23,621 bases of DNA from JAGQTE01 sp964648005. GTDB taxonomy: Bacteria > Actinomycetota > Acidimicrobiia > Acidimicrobiales > Acidimicrobilacustridaceae. Location of the stretch: assembly GCA_964648005.1 (NCBI GenBank), contig CAZYKR010000029.1:1-23621 (forward strand), written 5' to 3'. The notes below the pieces were generated by a model that saw only the letters and a program-made list of their open reading frames with translations, had not been told where the DNA came from and did no database searches. Within the stretch, counting starts at the first letter, position 1, and the number at the start of each line of letters is the position of its first letter. A program made the position numbers and the translations under genes. This document shows, in pieces, positions 14,038 to 21,040 of the stretch.

Positions 14038-15489
14038 GTGGGCGACGACCAGGCCGACGCAACAGGAGGCGCCGCAGCGGCGTCCGTGTCGGGGCACGCC
14101 GCCCACGTGCGCGACGCCGACGAGCGCGGCCTGCCGGGCCACATGCCCCGGCCGATCAACGTCACGATGCTCGGCGCCGGCTCGATGTTCACCCCGGCGC
14201 TCACCAACGACCTGCTGCGCATCCCGGGAGGTGCGGGGGGCACCATCGCCCTCGTCGACATCGACGAGGACCGGTTGGCGCCGATGCACGCCGTGCTCGA
14301 ACGGCTCATCGACGCCGTCGGCGCGACCGGGTGGACGGTGACGTCGTCGACCGATCGCACCGACGTGCTCGCCGGTAGCGACTACCTGGTCAACTGCATC
14401 GAGGTGAGCGGGGTCGACTGTGTGCGCCACGACAACGACATCCCGGCGCGCTACGGCATCGACCAGTGCATCGGCGACACGACCGGCCCCGGCGGGCTGT
14501 TCAAGGCGTTGCGCACGATCCCGGTCTGGCTCGAGGTGCTCGCCGACGCCGAGCGCCTCTGCCCGGACGCCTGGGTCCTCAACTACACCAACCCGATGAA
14601 CATGCTGTGCCTGGCGGCGGCCCGGGCGTCGTCGATGACGGTCGTCGGCCTCTGTCACTCGGTCCAGGCGACGAGCCGGCTGCTGGCGCGCCGTGCCGGG
14701 GTGCGCTGGCGCGACCTGGAGTTCACCTGCGCCGGGATCAACCACCTGGCGTGGTTCACCTCGTTGCGATCGGCGGGGCGCGACCTCTACCCCGAGCTGA
14801 TGGCCAAGGCGCGCGCCGACCTGGCGGGGACTCCGGCTGACCCGGACGACGCCGGCGATCTGGTGCGCAAGGACATGATGGTGCACTTCGGCGCGTTCAT
14901 CACCGAGTCGAGCGGGCACCTGTCCGAGTACCTGCCGTACTACCGGGTGCGCGACGACGATCAGGCCCGCTACTGCGGACCGGGCTACGACGGCGAGTCG
15001 GGCTTCTATGCCCGCGAGTGGCCGGGGTGGCGCCTGGAGTCGGATGCGGCCCGTGCCGCCATGCTGGCGGGGGAGCGCAGCCTCGACTGGCCGCGCTCCT
15101 GGGAGTACGCCTCGTGGATCATCGAGGCGCGCGAGAAGGACACGCCGTATCGCATCTACGGCAACGTCCCCAACGCCCGAGACGACGGGCTGCTCATCGA
15201 CAACCTGCCCGGCGACGGCATCGTCGAGGTGGCCTGCGACGTCGACGGCACCGGCCTGCACCCGCAGGTGCACGGCTCCCTGCCGCCACAGATGGCGGCG
15301 TTGTGCGCGGCGGAGATGGCGATGTTCGGGCTCGGCGCCCAGGCGGCGATCGAGCGGTCCAAGGAGCTGGCGCGCCTGGCGCTGACGGTCGACCCGCTCG
15401 CGGCGGCGTGTGCCACGCCGGCGGCGATCGCGGCGATGACCGAGGAGCTCTTCGCCGCCGAGGCGGCGTTCCTGCCGGGGTACCGCTGA
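14038..15489 (+). CDS. Glycoside hydrolase family 4, alpha-galactosidase/galacturonidase-like
   Basis: This is a 483-residue GH4 enzyme. The family cleaves glycosides by an NAD+- and Mn2+-dependent oxidation-elimination mechanism. The Rossmann motif is GAGS at 46-49 with ALVDIDEDRL near 71-80. The active-site blocks are GDTTGPGG (about 147-154), NYTNPMN (182-188), GLCHSVQ (204-210) and GINHLAWF (233-240). The CHSV tetrad, with metal-binding Cys206, is the subgroup mark of alpha-galactosidases such as MelA, as opposed to CHE for alpha-glucosidases or CNxP for 6-phospho-beta-glucosidases. The GTG at 14038 has a good Shine-Dalgarno sequence and gives a polar N-terminal extension of about 35 residues before the fold begins; the ATG at 14143 would remove it but lacks such support. 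It likely degrades oligosaccharides in the cytoplasm. No sugar transporter is adjacent. Confidence 0.92.
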   Translation: MGDDQADATGGAAAASVSGHAAHVRDADERGLPGHMPRPINVTMLGAGSMFTPALTNDLLRIPGGAGGTIALVDIDEDRLAPMHAVLERLIDAVGATGWTVTSSTDRTDVLAGSDYLVNCIEVSGVDCVRHDNDIPARYGIDQCIGDTTGPGGLFKALRTIPVWLEVLADAERLCPDAWVLNYTNPMNMLCLAAARASSMTVVGLCHSVQATSRLLARRAGVRWRDLEFTCAGINHLAWFTSLRSAGRDLYPELMAKARADLAGTPADPDDAGDLVRKDMMVHFGAFITESSGHLSEYLPYYRVRDDDQARYCGPGYDGESGFYAREWPGWRLESDAARAAMLAGERSLDWPRSWEYASWIIEAREKDTPYRIYGNVPNARDDGLLIDNLPGDGIVEVACDVDGTGLHPQVHGSLPPQMAALCAAEMAMFGLGAQAAIERSKELARLALTVDPLAAACATPAAIAAMTEELFAAEAAFLPGYR

Positions 15490-15524
15490 CGGCGCTGCGG
15501 TGGCAGGCGGCGGTGGACCCGGGC

Positions 15525-15544
15525 GATACTGACGTCTGCGTCAG
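15525..15544 (+). promoter_or_regulatory. Candidate promoter and operator of the SDR gene
   Basis: GATACT (15525-15530) resembles a -10 element and predicts a start near 15537. A 16-base inverted repeat, CTGACG-TCTG-CGTCAG (15529-15544), overlaps this point, a good position for a repressor. No clear -35 is visible. The palindrome itself is certain; its use is inferred. Confidence 0.45.
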
Positions 15545-15575
15545 GTAGGAGACGCGGCACACGACGGCGACGACC

Positions 15576-15598
15576 GGGCCGGCCGGGACCGCCGGCCC
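15576..15598 (+). promoter_or_regulatory. Perfect 8-bp GC hairpin in the SDR leader
   Basis: GGGCCGGC (15576-15583) and GCCGGCCC (15591-15598) are perfect inverted arms around a seven-base loop. The hairpin ends just before the ribosome-binding site (AGGGGGA) of the SDR gene at 15617. It could stabilise the mRNA, modulate translation, or act as a T-less terminator for the GH4 transcript. Confidence 0.45.
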
Positions 15599-15616
15599 AG
15601 GCGACAGGGGGACACC

Positions 15617-16522
15617 ATGGGAGCGATCCGACTCGACGGCAAGGTGGCGGTGGTGACCGGTGCCGGTGGCGGTCTCGGCCGATGCCACGCCCTGCTGCTG
15701 GCCGAGCGTGGCGCCAAGGTGGTCGTGAACGACCTCGGCGGCAGCTCCGACGGCGCCGGCGCCAGCGACGCACCGGCCGACCGTGTCGTGGCCGAGATCC
15801 GCGCCGCCGGCGGCGAGGCGGTGGCCAACTTCGATTCGGTGGCCACCCCCGAGGGTGGCGCCGCCATCATCCAGACGGCACTCGACGCCTACGACACCGT
15901 TGACATCGTCGTGAACAACGCCGGATTCCTGCGCGACCGGTCGTTCGCCAAGATGACCGCCGACGACATCGGGTCGATCATCGACGTGCACCTCAAGGGA
16001 GCGTTCTTCGTCAGCCAGCCGGCCTTCGTGGTCATGAAGGAGCGCGGCTACGGCCGGTTCGTCCACACCACCTCGGCCGCCGGGCTGTTCGGCAACTTCG
16101 GCCAGGCCAACTACGCCGCCGCCAAGATGGGCCTCGTCGGGCTGTCGAGCGTGATCGCCATCGAGGGCGCCAAGGCCGGCATCACGTCGAACGTCATCGC
16201 ACCGCTCGCCAAGACGCGCCTGACCGAGGAGCTGATGGGGCCGATGGCCGACGCCGTGTTGCCCGAACAGGTGTCGGGCCTCGTGGCCTTCCTGGCGTCG
16301 GCGCAGTGCGAGCTGACCCATGAGGTGTTCAGCGTGGGCGGCGGCCGCATCGCGCGCGCCTTCGTGGGGCTCGGCCCGGGGTGGCTGGGCGGCAAGGGCT
16401 ACGTGCCGACCCCCGAAGACGTCGCCGAGCACCTCGACGCCATCCGTGCGACGGACGGCTTCATCGTCCCCGGGCAGGCGACCGACGAGATGATGCAGCT
16501 GGCGTCGGTCTTCTCAGGGTGA
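15617..16522 (+). CDS. Short-chain dehydrogenase, MFE-2-like (3R)-hydroxyacyl-CoA dehydrogenase
   Basis: This 301-residue SDR has the cofactor motif TGAGGGLG (14-21), VNDLGG with Asp39 favouring NAD+, NNAG (100-103) and the catalytic Ser153, Tyr166 and Lys170 (NYAAAK). The opening RLDGKVAVVTGAGGGLGR, the VNDLGGSSDGAG loop and the long C-terminal tail (GGGRIARAFVG...) closely resemble the dehydrogenase domain of peroxisomal multifunctional enzyme type 2 (HSD17B4). A role in fatty acid or sterol side-chain beta-oxidation is therefore likely. The hydratase and sterol-carrier domains of the eukaryotic protein are absent and no hydratase gene is nearby. The ATG has an AGGGGGA ribosome-binding site. 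The leader carries an operator-like palindrome and a strong hairpin. It is followed by typA after 36 bases. Confidence 0.92.
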   Translation: MGAIRLDGKVAVVTGAGGGLGRCHALLLAERGAKVVVNDLGGSSDGAGASDAPADRVVAEIRAAGGEAVANFDSVATPEGGAAIIQTALDAYDTVDIVVNNAGFLRDRSFAKMTADDIGSIIDVHLKGAFFVSQPAFVVMKERGYGRFVHTTSAAGLFGNFGQANYAAAKMGLVGLSSVIAIEGAKAGITSNVIAPLAKTRLTEELMGPMADAVLPEQVSGLVAFLASAQCELTHEVFSVGGGRIARAFVGLGPGWLGGKGYVPTPEDVAEHLDAIRATDGFIVPGQATDEMMQLASVFSG

Positions 16523-16558
16523 CGCCGACGGGGTCCGACGCCTAGGGTTCCCGACCCT
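16519..16558 (+). promoter_or_regulatory. Candidate typA promoter overlapping the SDR stop
   Basis: GTGACG (16519-16524) is a fair -35 and includes the SDR stop codon. TAGGGT (16543-16548) follows after 18 bases. Transcription would begin near 16555, four bases ahead of the GTG start, so the mRNA would be nearly leaderless. The arms AGGGT and ACCCT (16544-16558) also form a short inverted repeat ending right at the start codon. Confidence 0.45.
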
Positions 16559-18391
16559 GTGTCTGCTCCCGATGCCATCCGCAACGTCGCCATCGTCGCT
16601 CACGTCGACCATGGCAAGACGACCCTCGTCGACGCGCTCCTGCGCGCCACCGGCGTGTTCGCCGACCACCAGCAGGTGGCCGATCGCGTCATGGACAACG
16701 TCGACCAGGAGCGGGAGCGCGGCATCACCATCCTGGCCAAGGCGGCATCGATCCGTTGGGGCGACACCCGCATCAACCTGGTCGACACCCCCGGGCACGC
16801 CGACTTCGGCGGTGAGGTCGAGCGCGCCCTCGCCCTCGTCGACGGCGTGCTGCTCCTCGTCGACGCCGCAGAGGGGCCGCTGCCGCAGACCCGCTACGTG
16901 CTGTCCAAGGCGCTCGAAGCGGGACTGCCGTCGATCGTGTTGCTCAACAAGGTCGACCGGGCCGACGCCCGCGCCGTCGAGGTCCTCGACGAGATCGAGC
17001 AGCTCTACCTGGATCTGGACGCCCCGCTCGAGCTGCTCGACTTCCCGGTGCTGTCCGCCATCGCCCGCGACGGTCGGGTCGTCACAGGCGTGGGCGAGCC
17101 GGGACCGGACGACGACCTGACGCCGCTGCTCGACGCCATCGTCGAGCACCTGCCGGCGCCCGCGGGGTCGTCCGACGCTCCGGTCCAGGCCATCGTCACG
17201 AACCTCGACGCCAGCGACTACCTCGGGCGGCTGGCCATCGGCCGGGTCGTGCACGGCGTGCTGCGGCGCGGCACGCCGGTGGCGCTGCTCGACGAGGAGA
17301 CGGCAGAGGGGCAGGCCCCGCTCAAGCGGAAGCTGAACTCGTTGTACGGGTTCGAAGGTCTGGAGCAGGTCGAGGTCGACGAGCGAACGGCCGGCGACCT
17401 GTTCGTCGTGGCCGGGTTCCCCGAGGTCGAGATCGGCGACACCTTCGCCGACCCCGAGCACCCGGAGCCGCTGCCGCGGCTGTCCGTGGACGAGCCGGTC
17501 CTGCGCATGACCTTCGGGGTGAACACCTCCCCGCTGTCGGGCAACGACGGCAAGTTCCTGACGTCGCGCCACCTGCGCGAGCGTCTGGCGCGCGAGGTGC
17601 TCGGCAACGTGTCGATCCGCATCGCCGACACCGACTCTCCGGACGTCATCGAGGTGGCCGGGCGTGGTGAGCTCCAGCTGGCCGTGCTGATCGAGTCGAT
17701 GCGCCGGGAAGGCTACGAGCTGCAGGTGTCGCGGCCCGAGGTCGTGGTGCGCGAGGTCGACGGCGCCCGGCACGAACCGCTCGAGCGCGGCGTGACCGAC
17801 GTGCCCGACGAGTACGTCGGCGCCGTCACCCAGGCGCTCGCCCCCCGCAAGGGTCGGGTCCAGGACATGCGCCCCGGCGACCCGGGCCGCACGGTGATCA
17901 CCTGGGAGGCGCCGGCGCGCGGCCTGCTCGGCTTCCGGTCGCTGCTGCTGACCGAGACGCGCGGCACGGCGCTGCTGCACACCCACCACGCCGGGTGGAC
18001 GCCGTGGGCGGGCGAGCTCCCGCACCGCCAGGGGGGCGCCATGATCGCCGACCGCCTCGGCGTGGCCACGCCGTTCGCCATGGACAACCTCCAGCAGCGT
18101 GGCGAGCTGTTCGTCCACCCGGGCGAGCAGGTCTACGAGGGCATGGTGGTGGGTGAGTCGGCGCGCGGCGAGGAGATGGTGGTCAACATCTGCAAGGCGA
18201 AGGAGAAGACCAACATCCGCACGCACAGCCATGACGAGGCGGTGAAGCTGGCGCCGCCGCGCGAGGTCACCTTGGAGAGCGCCATCGAGTTCATCGCCGC
18301 CGACGAGCTCGTCGAGGTGACCCCGGCCGCCATCCGCATCCGCAAGCGGCTCCTCACCGAGGCCGAACGCCGGCGGACCCGCAAGCGCTGA
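16559..18391 (+). CDS. typA: Translational GTPase TypA/BipA
   Basis: This 610-residue ribosome-associated GTPase belongs to the EF-G-like family. G motifs are AHVDHGKT (14-21), ERGITI (53-58), DTPGH (76-80) and NKVD (130-133). Domain II and EF-G-like domains III and V follow. The C-terminal BipA-specific domain shows the conserved ARGLLGFRS-L, GGAMIADRLGVATPFAMDNLQQRGELFV-type block, EGMVVGE and KEKTNIRTHSHDEAVKL-type region (each quoted only in part). TypA helps ribosome assembly and translation under stress. Length and order are normal. The GTG at 16559 is chosen because MSAPDAIRNVAIVAHVDHG matches the usual N-terminus; there is no Shine-Dalgarno sequence, and a TAGGGT hexamer just upstream suggests a nearly leaderless transcript. 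It ends three bases from the convergent sulfotransferase stop. Confidence 0.97.
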   Translation: MSAPDAIRNVAIVAHVDHGKTTLVDALLRATGVFADHQQVADRVMDNVDQERERGITILAKAASIRWGDTRINLVDTPGHADFGGEVERALALVDGVLLLVDAAEGPLPQTRYVLSKALEAGLPSIVLLNKVDRADARAVEVLDEIEQLYLDLDAPLELLDFPVLSAIARDGRVVTGVGEPGPDDDLTPLLDAIVEHLPAPAGSSDAPVQAIVTNLDASDYLGRLAIGRVVHGVLRRGTPVALLDEETAEGQAPLKRKLNSLYGFEGLEQVEVDERTAGDLFVVAGFPEVEIGDTFADPEHPEPLPRLSVDEPVLRMTFGVNTSPLSGNDGKFLTSRHLRERLAREVLGNVSIRIADTDSPDVIEVAGRGELQLAVLIESMRREGYELQVSRPEVVVREVDGARHEPLERGVTDVPDEYVGAVTQALAPRKGRVQDMRPGDPGRTVITWEAPARGLLGFRSLLLTETRGTALLHTHHAGWTPWAGELPHRQGGAMIADRLGVATPFAMDNLQQRGELFVHPGEQVYEGMVVGESARGEEMVVNICKAKEKTNIRTHSHDEAVKLAPPREVTLESAIEFIAADELVEVTPAAIRIRKRLLTEAERRRTRKR

Positions 18392-18394
18392 CGG

Positions 18395-19297
18395 TCAGGC
18401 GTAGCCGAGCGCGGCCGCCGTGCGGCAGCGGACCCGGATGGCGTCGCCGAGCGGATCGGTCGCCGGCGGGCGCGACCGCGGTGCGGTGATCGTGACCGAC
18501 GGCGCCGCCAACGACACGCCCAAGAACGCACCGAGCTCGTCGAGCACGGCGTCGGGCTCCACGAACCAGCGCTCGTAGCGCAGCGTGTAGACGTTCGCCC
18601 GCCCGAGGTGCGGGAGCAGGTGCTCGTGGACGTAGTCGAACAGGTCGATGCGCCGCAGCCACGCCTCGTCGAGCGGGCTGCCCGGCGGCTCGGGTTGGCG
18701 GTGCCGGGCCGTGGCGTCGAGTGCCCGCAGCATGGCGGCGTTGAACGCCGTCGGGTAGTCGCGGCCCTCGGCGAGGCGCCCGCCCGTGCCGGCGTAGGAG
18801 CGGATCGTCTCGACCGGGTCGCGCACGCACACGACGAAGCGCGTGTCGGGCAGGCGGTCGAGCCAGCGCCACCAGACCGGCCACTTCACCGCCACGACGG
18901 TGTCGGCGTCGGCCTCGACCCGGACCGGTCGCTCGCCGTCGCGGCACCAGCGCGTGACGTGCTCGGAGTGCAGCGCCACGATGTCGAGACGGCCGCGCTG
19001 CAGCACGCCGGTGGCCAGCTCACGCCGAAGCGAGGCGAACAGCGCGGCGGGCGGCAACCGCATCCCGTCCCATGGCTCCATGACCGTGACGACGCGGGGT
19101 GGTTGGAACAGTGCCGCCGTCGCCAGCGTCGTGCCCGAGCGGGAGCTGCCGCACACGATGACGTCGTGCGGCCCGGTCGGGCGGACCTCGTCGAGGGCGT
19201 CCGGATCGAGGGGCAGGCCGTCGAGGAACCGCTCCCATCGGGCGCGCGCCGGCGAGTGGACGGCCAGCCGGGCGCGCAGCGCAGCCGCAGCGCTCAT
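18395..19297 (-). CDS. Sulfotransferase family protein
   Basis: This 300-residue protein has the PAPS-binding signatures of sulfotransferases. The 5'-phosphosulfate loop is CGSSRSGTTL (49-58) and the 3'-phosphate motif is CVRDPVETIRSYAG (157-170), with Arg159 and Ser167. LRYERWFVEPDAVLDELGAFLGV near the C-terminus (about 238-260, quoted as LRYERW and LGAFLGV) is the usual helix that closes the cofactor site. It would move sulfate from PAPS to a sugar, lipid or other hydroxyl acceptor in the cytoplasm. Its ATG overlaps the stop of the glycosyltransferase gene (ATGA, 19297-19294), so the two are co-translated. This suggests the acceptor is the glycan or glycolipid made by the partner. No PAPS synthesis genes are in the window. 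Confidence 0.9.
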   Translation of the reverse strand: MSAAAALRARLAVHSPARARWERFLDGLPLDPDALDEVRPTGPHDVIVCGSSRSGTTLATAALFQPPRVVTVMEPWDGMRLPPAALFASLRRELATGVLQRGRLDIVALHSEHVTRWCRDGERPVRVEADADTVVAVKWPVWWRWLDRLPDTRFVVCVRDPVETIRSYAGTGGRLAEGRDYPTAFNAAMLRALDATARHRQPEPPGSPLDEAWLRRIDLFDYVHEHLLPHLGRANVYTLRYERWFVEPDAVLDELGAFLGVSLAAPSVTITAPRSRPPATDPLGDAIRVRCRTAAALGYA

Positions 19298-20418
19298 GCC
19301 GCACCGCCGGAGGTGGAGGCCACGTCGGCGGGCGGCCAGCGCAGCAGCCCCTCGTCGGCGCAGGCCGTCAGCGCCCGCGTGAAGAACGTGTCCAAGGCGT
19401 GACCGTCGACGACGACCTGGCGGAGGCGCTGCCCGAGCGCGGCTCGATCAGCAACGTCGAGCGCCAAGGTCGCCCCGATGCGCGCCGCGTGGGCGGCGGT
19501 GTCGTCGACCGGGACGGCGACCTGGGCCGCCAGGTCGTCCGGGAGCGCCTCGATGGTGCGGCCGTTGCTGGTGATGATCGGCAGCCCGACCGACATCGCC
19601 TCGAGCACCGCCTTGTCGAGGGCGCCTTCGCCGAGTTGCACCATGGCACCGTAGGTCGCCAACCGAGCGGGGAGCTCGGCGTAGGGGACCGGTCCCACGA
19701 ACGTCACCGCGTCGGTCAGGTCGAGGTCGCGCACCTGCGCGTCGAGCGATCGTCGCAGGTCGTGTTGGGCGCTGTCGGCGTTGCCCACGATGTCGAGGGT
19801 CGGCGCCGTGCCCGTGCGGTCGCGCACGGCAGCGATGGCGCGCAGCACGGCATCGATCCGCTTCACCGGCGCGATGCGGCCGACGACCACCAGGTCGCGC
19901 TGGCGGGGCGGTGGCAGCTCGGGTGGGGCGAAGCGCGCGGTGTCGACGCCGTGCCCGATGGCGCGCACCGTGCCCACGTCGAGGGGCAGAGACCCGGGCG
20001 TGGCGGTGAGCAGCAGGTCGGTGCACCAGCGGGCGTAGAGCCGCGTGCGGGCGGTGACCACGCTGTCGGCCTTCCATTGCACCATCGGCAGGCGATGCCG
20101 CAGCTTCGCCGGTAGCAGCAACGGGGGATACGGGCCTCCTCCCATGGCGATCCACACAAGGTCGATGGCAGCGAAATCGATCGACCGCAACGCCCGCTCG
20201 AAGCGCACCACCTTGCGGAGGCGGCGCGACGACCATCGCCCGGCGCGCGACTCGATCACGTCCACGCCGGCGGGCAGGTCGGCCTGGCCCACGCGCGCTG
20301 CGAGCACGGTCACGTGGTCGATGCCCGGCGTCGCCGCCAGGGCGCGCACCCAGTTGACCTGGTTCGCCAACGAGGGCGACAGCTCATCGAGCGCGATGCA
20401 GACGTAGAGGATGCGCAT
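19294..20418 (-). CDS. GT4-family glycosyltransferase, coupled to sulfotransferase
   Basis: This is a 374-residue GT-B glycosyltransferase. The N-terminal half starts MRILYVCIALDELSPSLANQ and carries the acceptor side. The C-terminal half has GHGVDTARF (155-163), VVGRIAPVKRID (178-189) and the nucleotide-sugar motif GEGALDKAVLEAMSVGLPII (263-282). The two glutamates in that motif are eight residues apart, in the DKAVLEAM variant, instead of the standard E-x7-E. It would transfer a sugar from a nucleotide donor to a lipid or glycan at the cytoplasmic membrane face; donor and acceptor are unknown. No Shine-Dalgarno sequence precedes the ATG (the bases before it are C-rich). A TACCGT hexamer 28 bases upstream may be its -10. 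It leads the two-gene operon with the sulfotransferase. Confidence 0.9.
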   Translation of the reverse strand: MRILYVCIALDELSPSLANQVNWVRALAATPGIDHVTVLAARVGQADLPAGVDVIESRAGRWSSRRLRKVVRFERALRSIDFAAIDLVWIAMGGGPYPPLLLPAKLRHRLPMVQWKADSVVTARTRLYARWCTDLLLTATPGSLPLDVGTVRAIGHGVDTARFAPPELPPPRQRDLVVVGRIAPVKRIDAVLRAIAAVRDRTGTAPTLDIVGNADSAQHDLRRSLDAQVRDLDLTDAVTFVGPVPYAELPARLATYGAMVQLGEGALDKAVLEAMSVGLPIITSNGRTIEALPDDLAAQVAVPVDDTAAHAARIGATLALDVADRAALGQRLRQVVVDGHALDTFFTRALTACADEGLLRWPPADVASTSGGAA

Positions 20419-20445
20419 GGGGGGTCTCAGCCAGAGGCGGCCCTG

Positions 20446-20462
20446 ACGGTAGCCTCCGGCCC
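20446..20462. promoter_or_regulatory. Overlapping divergent -10 elements
   Basis: On the minus strand TACCGT (20451-20446) faces the glycosyltransferase. On the plus strand TAGCCT (20450-20455) lies seven bases before the ATG of the zinc-ribbon gene. The two hexamers share the TA at 20450-20451, so polymerase could occupy only one at a time. The plus-strand start would be essentially leaderless. Neither has a clear -35. Confidence 0.4.
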
Positions 20463-20642
20463 ATGGCTCACTGCTCCAACTGTGGCGCCCATGTCGACGA
20501 GGACGCCCGATCGTGCCCGTCGTGCCATGCGGTGCTCGACGACAACGTGGCTGACGGCGTGCGCGGCCAGGTGCTGGTGTTCGTGGTCATGCTGGTGATC
20601 CTCGTGGGAGCGGTGGTGCTCGGGCTGGTGCTGCGGGCGTGA
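20463..20642 (+). CDS. Small zinc-ribbon membrane protein (59 residues)
   Basis: This short gene encodes 59 residues from the ATG at 20463. Residues 4-7 (CSNC) and 18-21 (CPSC) make a CxxC-x10-CxxC zinc ribbon of the kind often annotated as zinc-ribbon or DUF-like N-termini. After a short acidic linker, residues 37-57 are one long hydrophobic helix that would anchor it in the membrane with the ribbon in the cytoplasm. Its stop overlaps the GTG of the next gene (GTGA, 20639-20642), so the pair is coupled. Coding status is supported by the motif spacing, the clean TM helix, the coupling and a TAGCCT -10 seven bases upstream suggesting a leaderless transcript. Function is unknown; it may be a regulatory or assembly partner of the following membrane protein. 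Confidence 0.8.
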   Translation: MAHCSNCGAHVDEDARSCPSCHAVLDDNVADGVRGQVLVFVVMLVILVGAVVLGLVLRA

Positions 20643-21040
20643 GCGGCGGCCGGCGCGTCGCCGCCGGGTACTTCGCGCTGCAGGCGGTGTGCGGCCTGGT
20701 GCTGTGGAGCGCCATCGCGCTGTCGTCGACGGTGCGCAGCGGCTTCGACCTGGTCGAAGGGCGCCCCGCCGTGACCGATGCCTACTTCTTCGCCGACCTC
20801 GTGGCGGTGGCGGCGTCTGCCGTCACGGCGTGGGGCGCGTGGCGAGATCGCCGCTGGGCCGTCGTGGCTGCCGGCATCACGGTGGGCACGGTCGTGTACC
20901 CGACCGTGTACCTGGTGGCATGGGTGGCCCTCGACGGCACGGCCTCACCGGCGCTCGCCGTGATGGTGCCGACGACGGTGCTGTCGGCCTGGGCGTCGTG
21001 GCTGCTGTGGCGGGCCGAGCAGCCGCCAGACGTGCGCTGA
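20639..21040 (+). CDS. Four-helix integral membrane protein of unknown function
   Basis: This 133-residue protein is mostly hydrophobic, with four predicted transmembrane helices at about 10-30, 46-66, 73-95 and 102-124. Short charged loops (WRDRRW at 68-73) separate helices 2 and 3. I recognise no family motif. It starts at the GTG overlapping the stop of the zinc-ribbon gene, which argues strongly that the two work together, for example as a small membrane complex. It ends with TGA directly against the stop of the convergent glycosyltransferase (TGATCA, 21038-21043), leaving no room for a terminator. Neighbouring glycosyltransferases suggest an envelope role, but that is only context. Confidence 0.8.
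   Translation: MSGGRRVAAGYFALQAVCGLVLWSAIALSSTVRSGFDLVEGRPAVTDAYFFADLVAVAASAVTAWGAWRDRRWAVVAAGITVGTVVYPTVYLVAWVALDGTASPALAVMVPTTVLSAWASWLLWRAEQPPDVR

Noticed and set aside
13219..15273. 684-codon minus-strand frame opposite the GH4 gene and shifted against the PhyH gene.
   Set aside because: It has no recognisable domain. The plus-strand GH4 and minus-strand PhyH genes explain the region with clear catalytic motifs.
16544..16558. Short AGGGT/ACCCT inverted repeat as a terminator after the SDR gene.
   Set aside because: The stem is only five bases, there is no T-run, and it overlaps the likely typA -10 and start codon, so a promoter reading is better.
16514..18232. 572-codon minus-strand frame inside typA.
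   Set aside because: It is a shadow of typA, which shows all G motifs and BipA domains on the plus strand.
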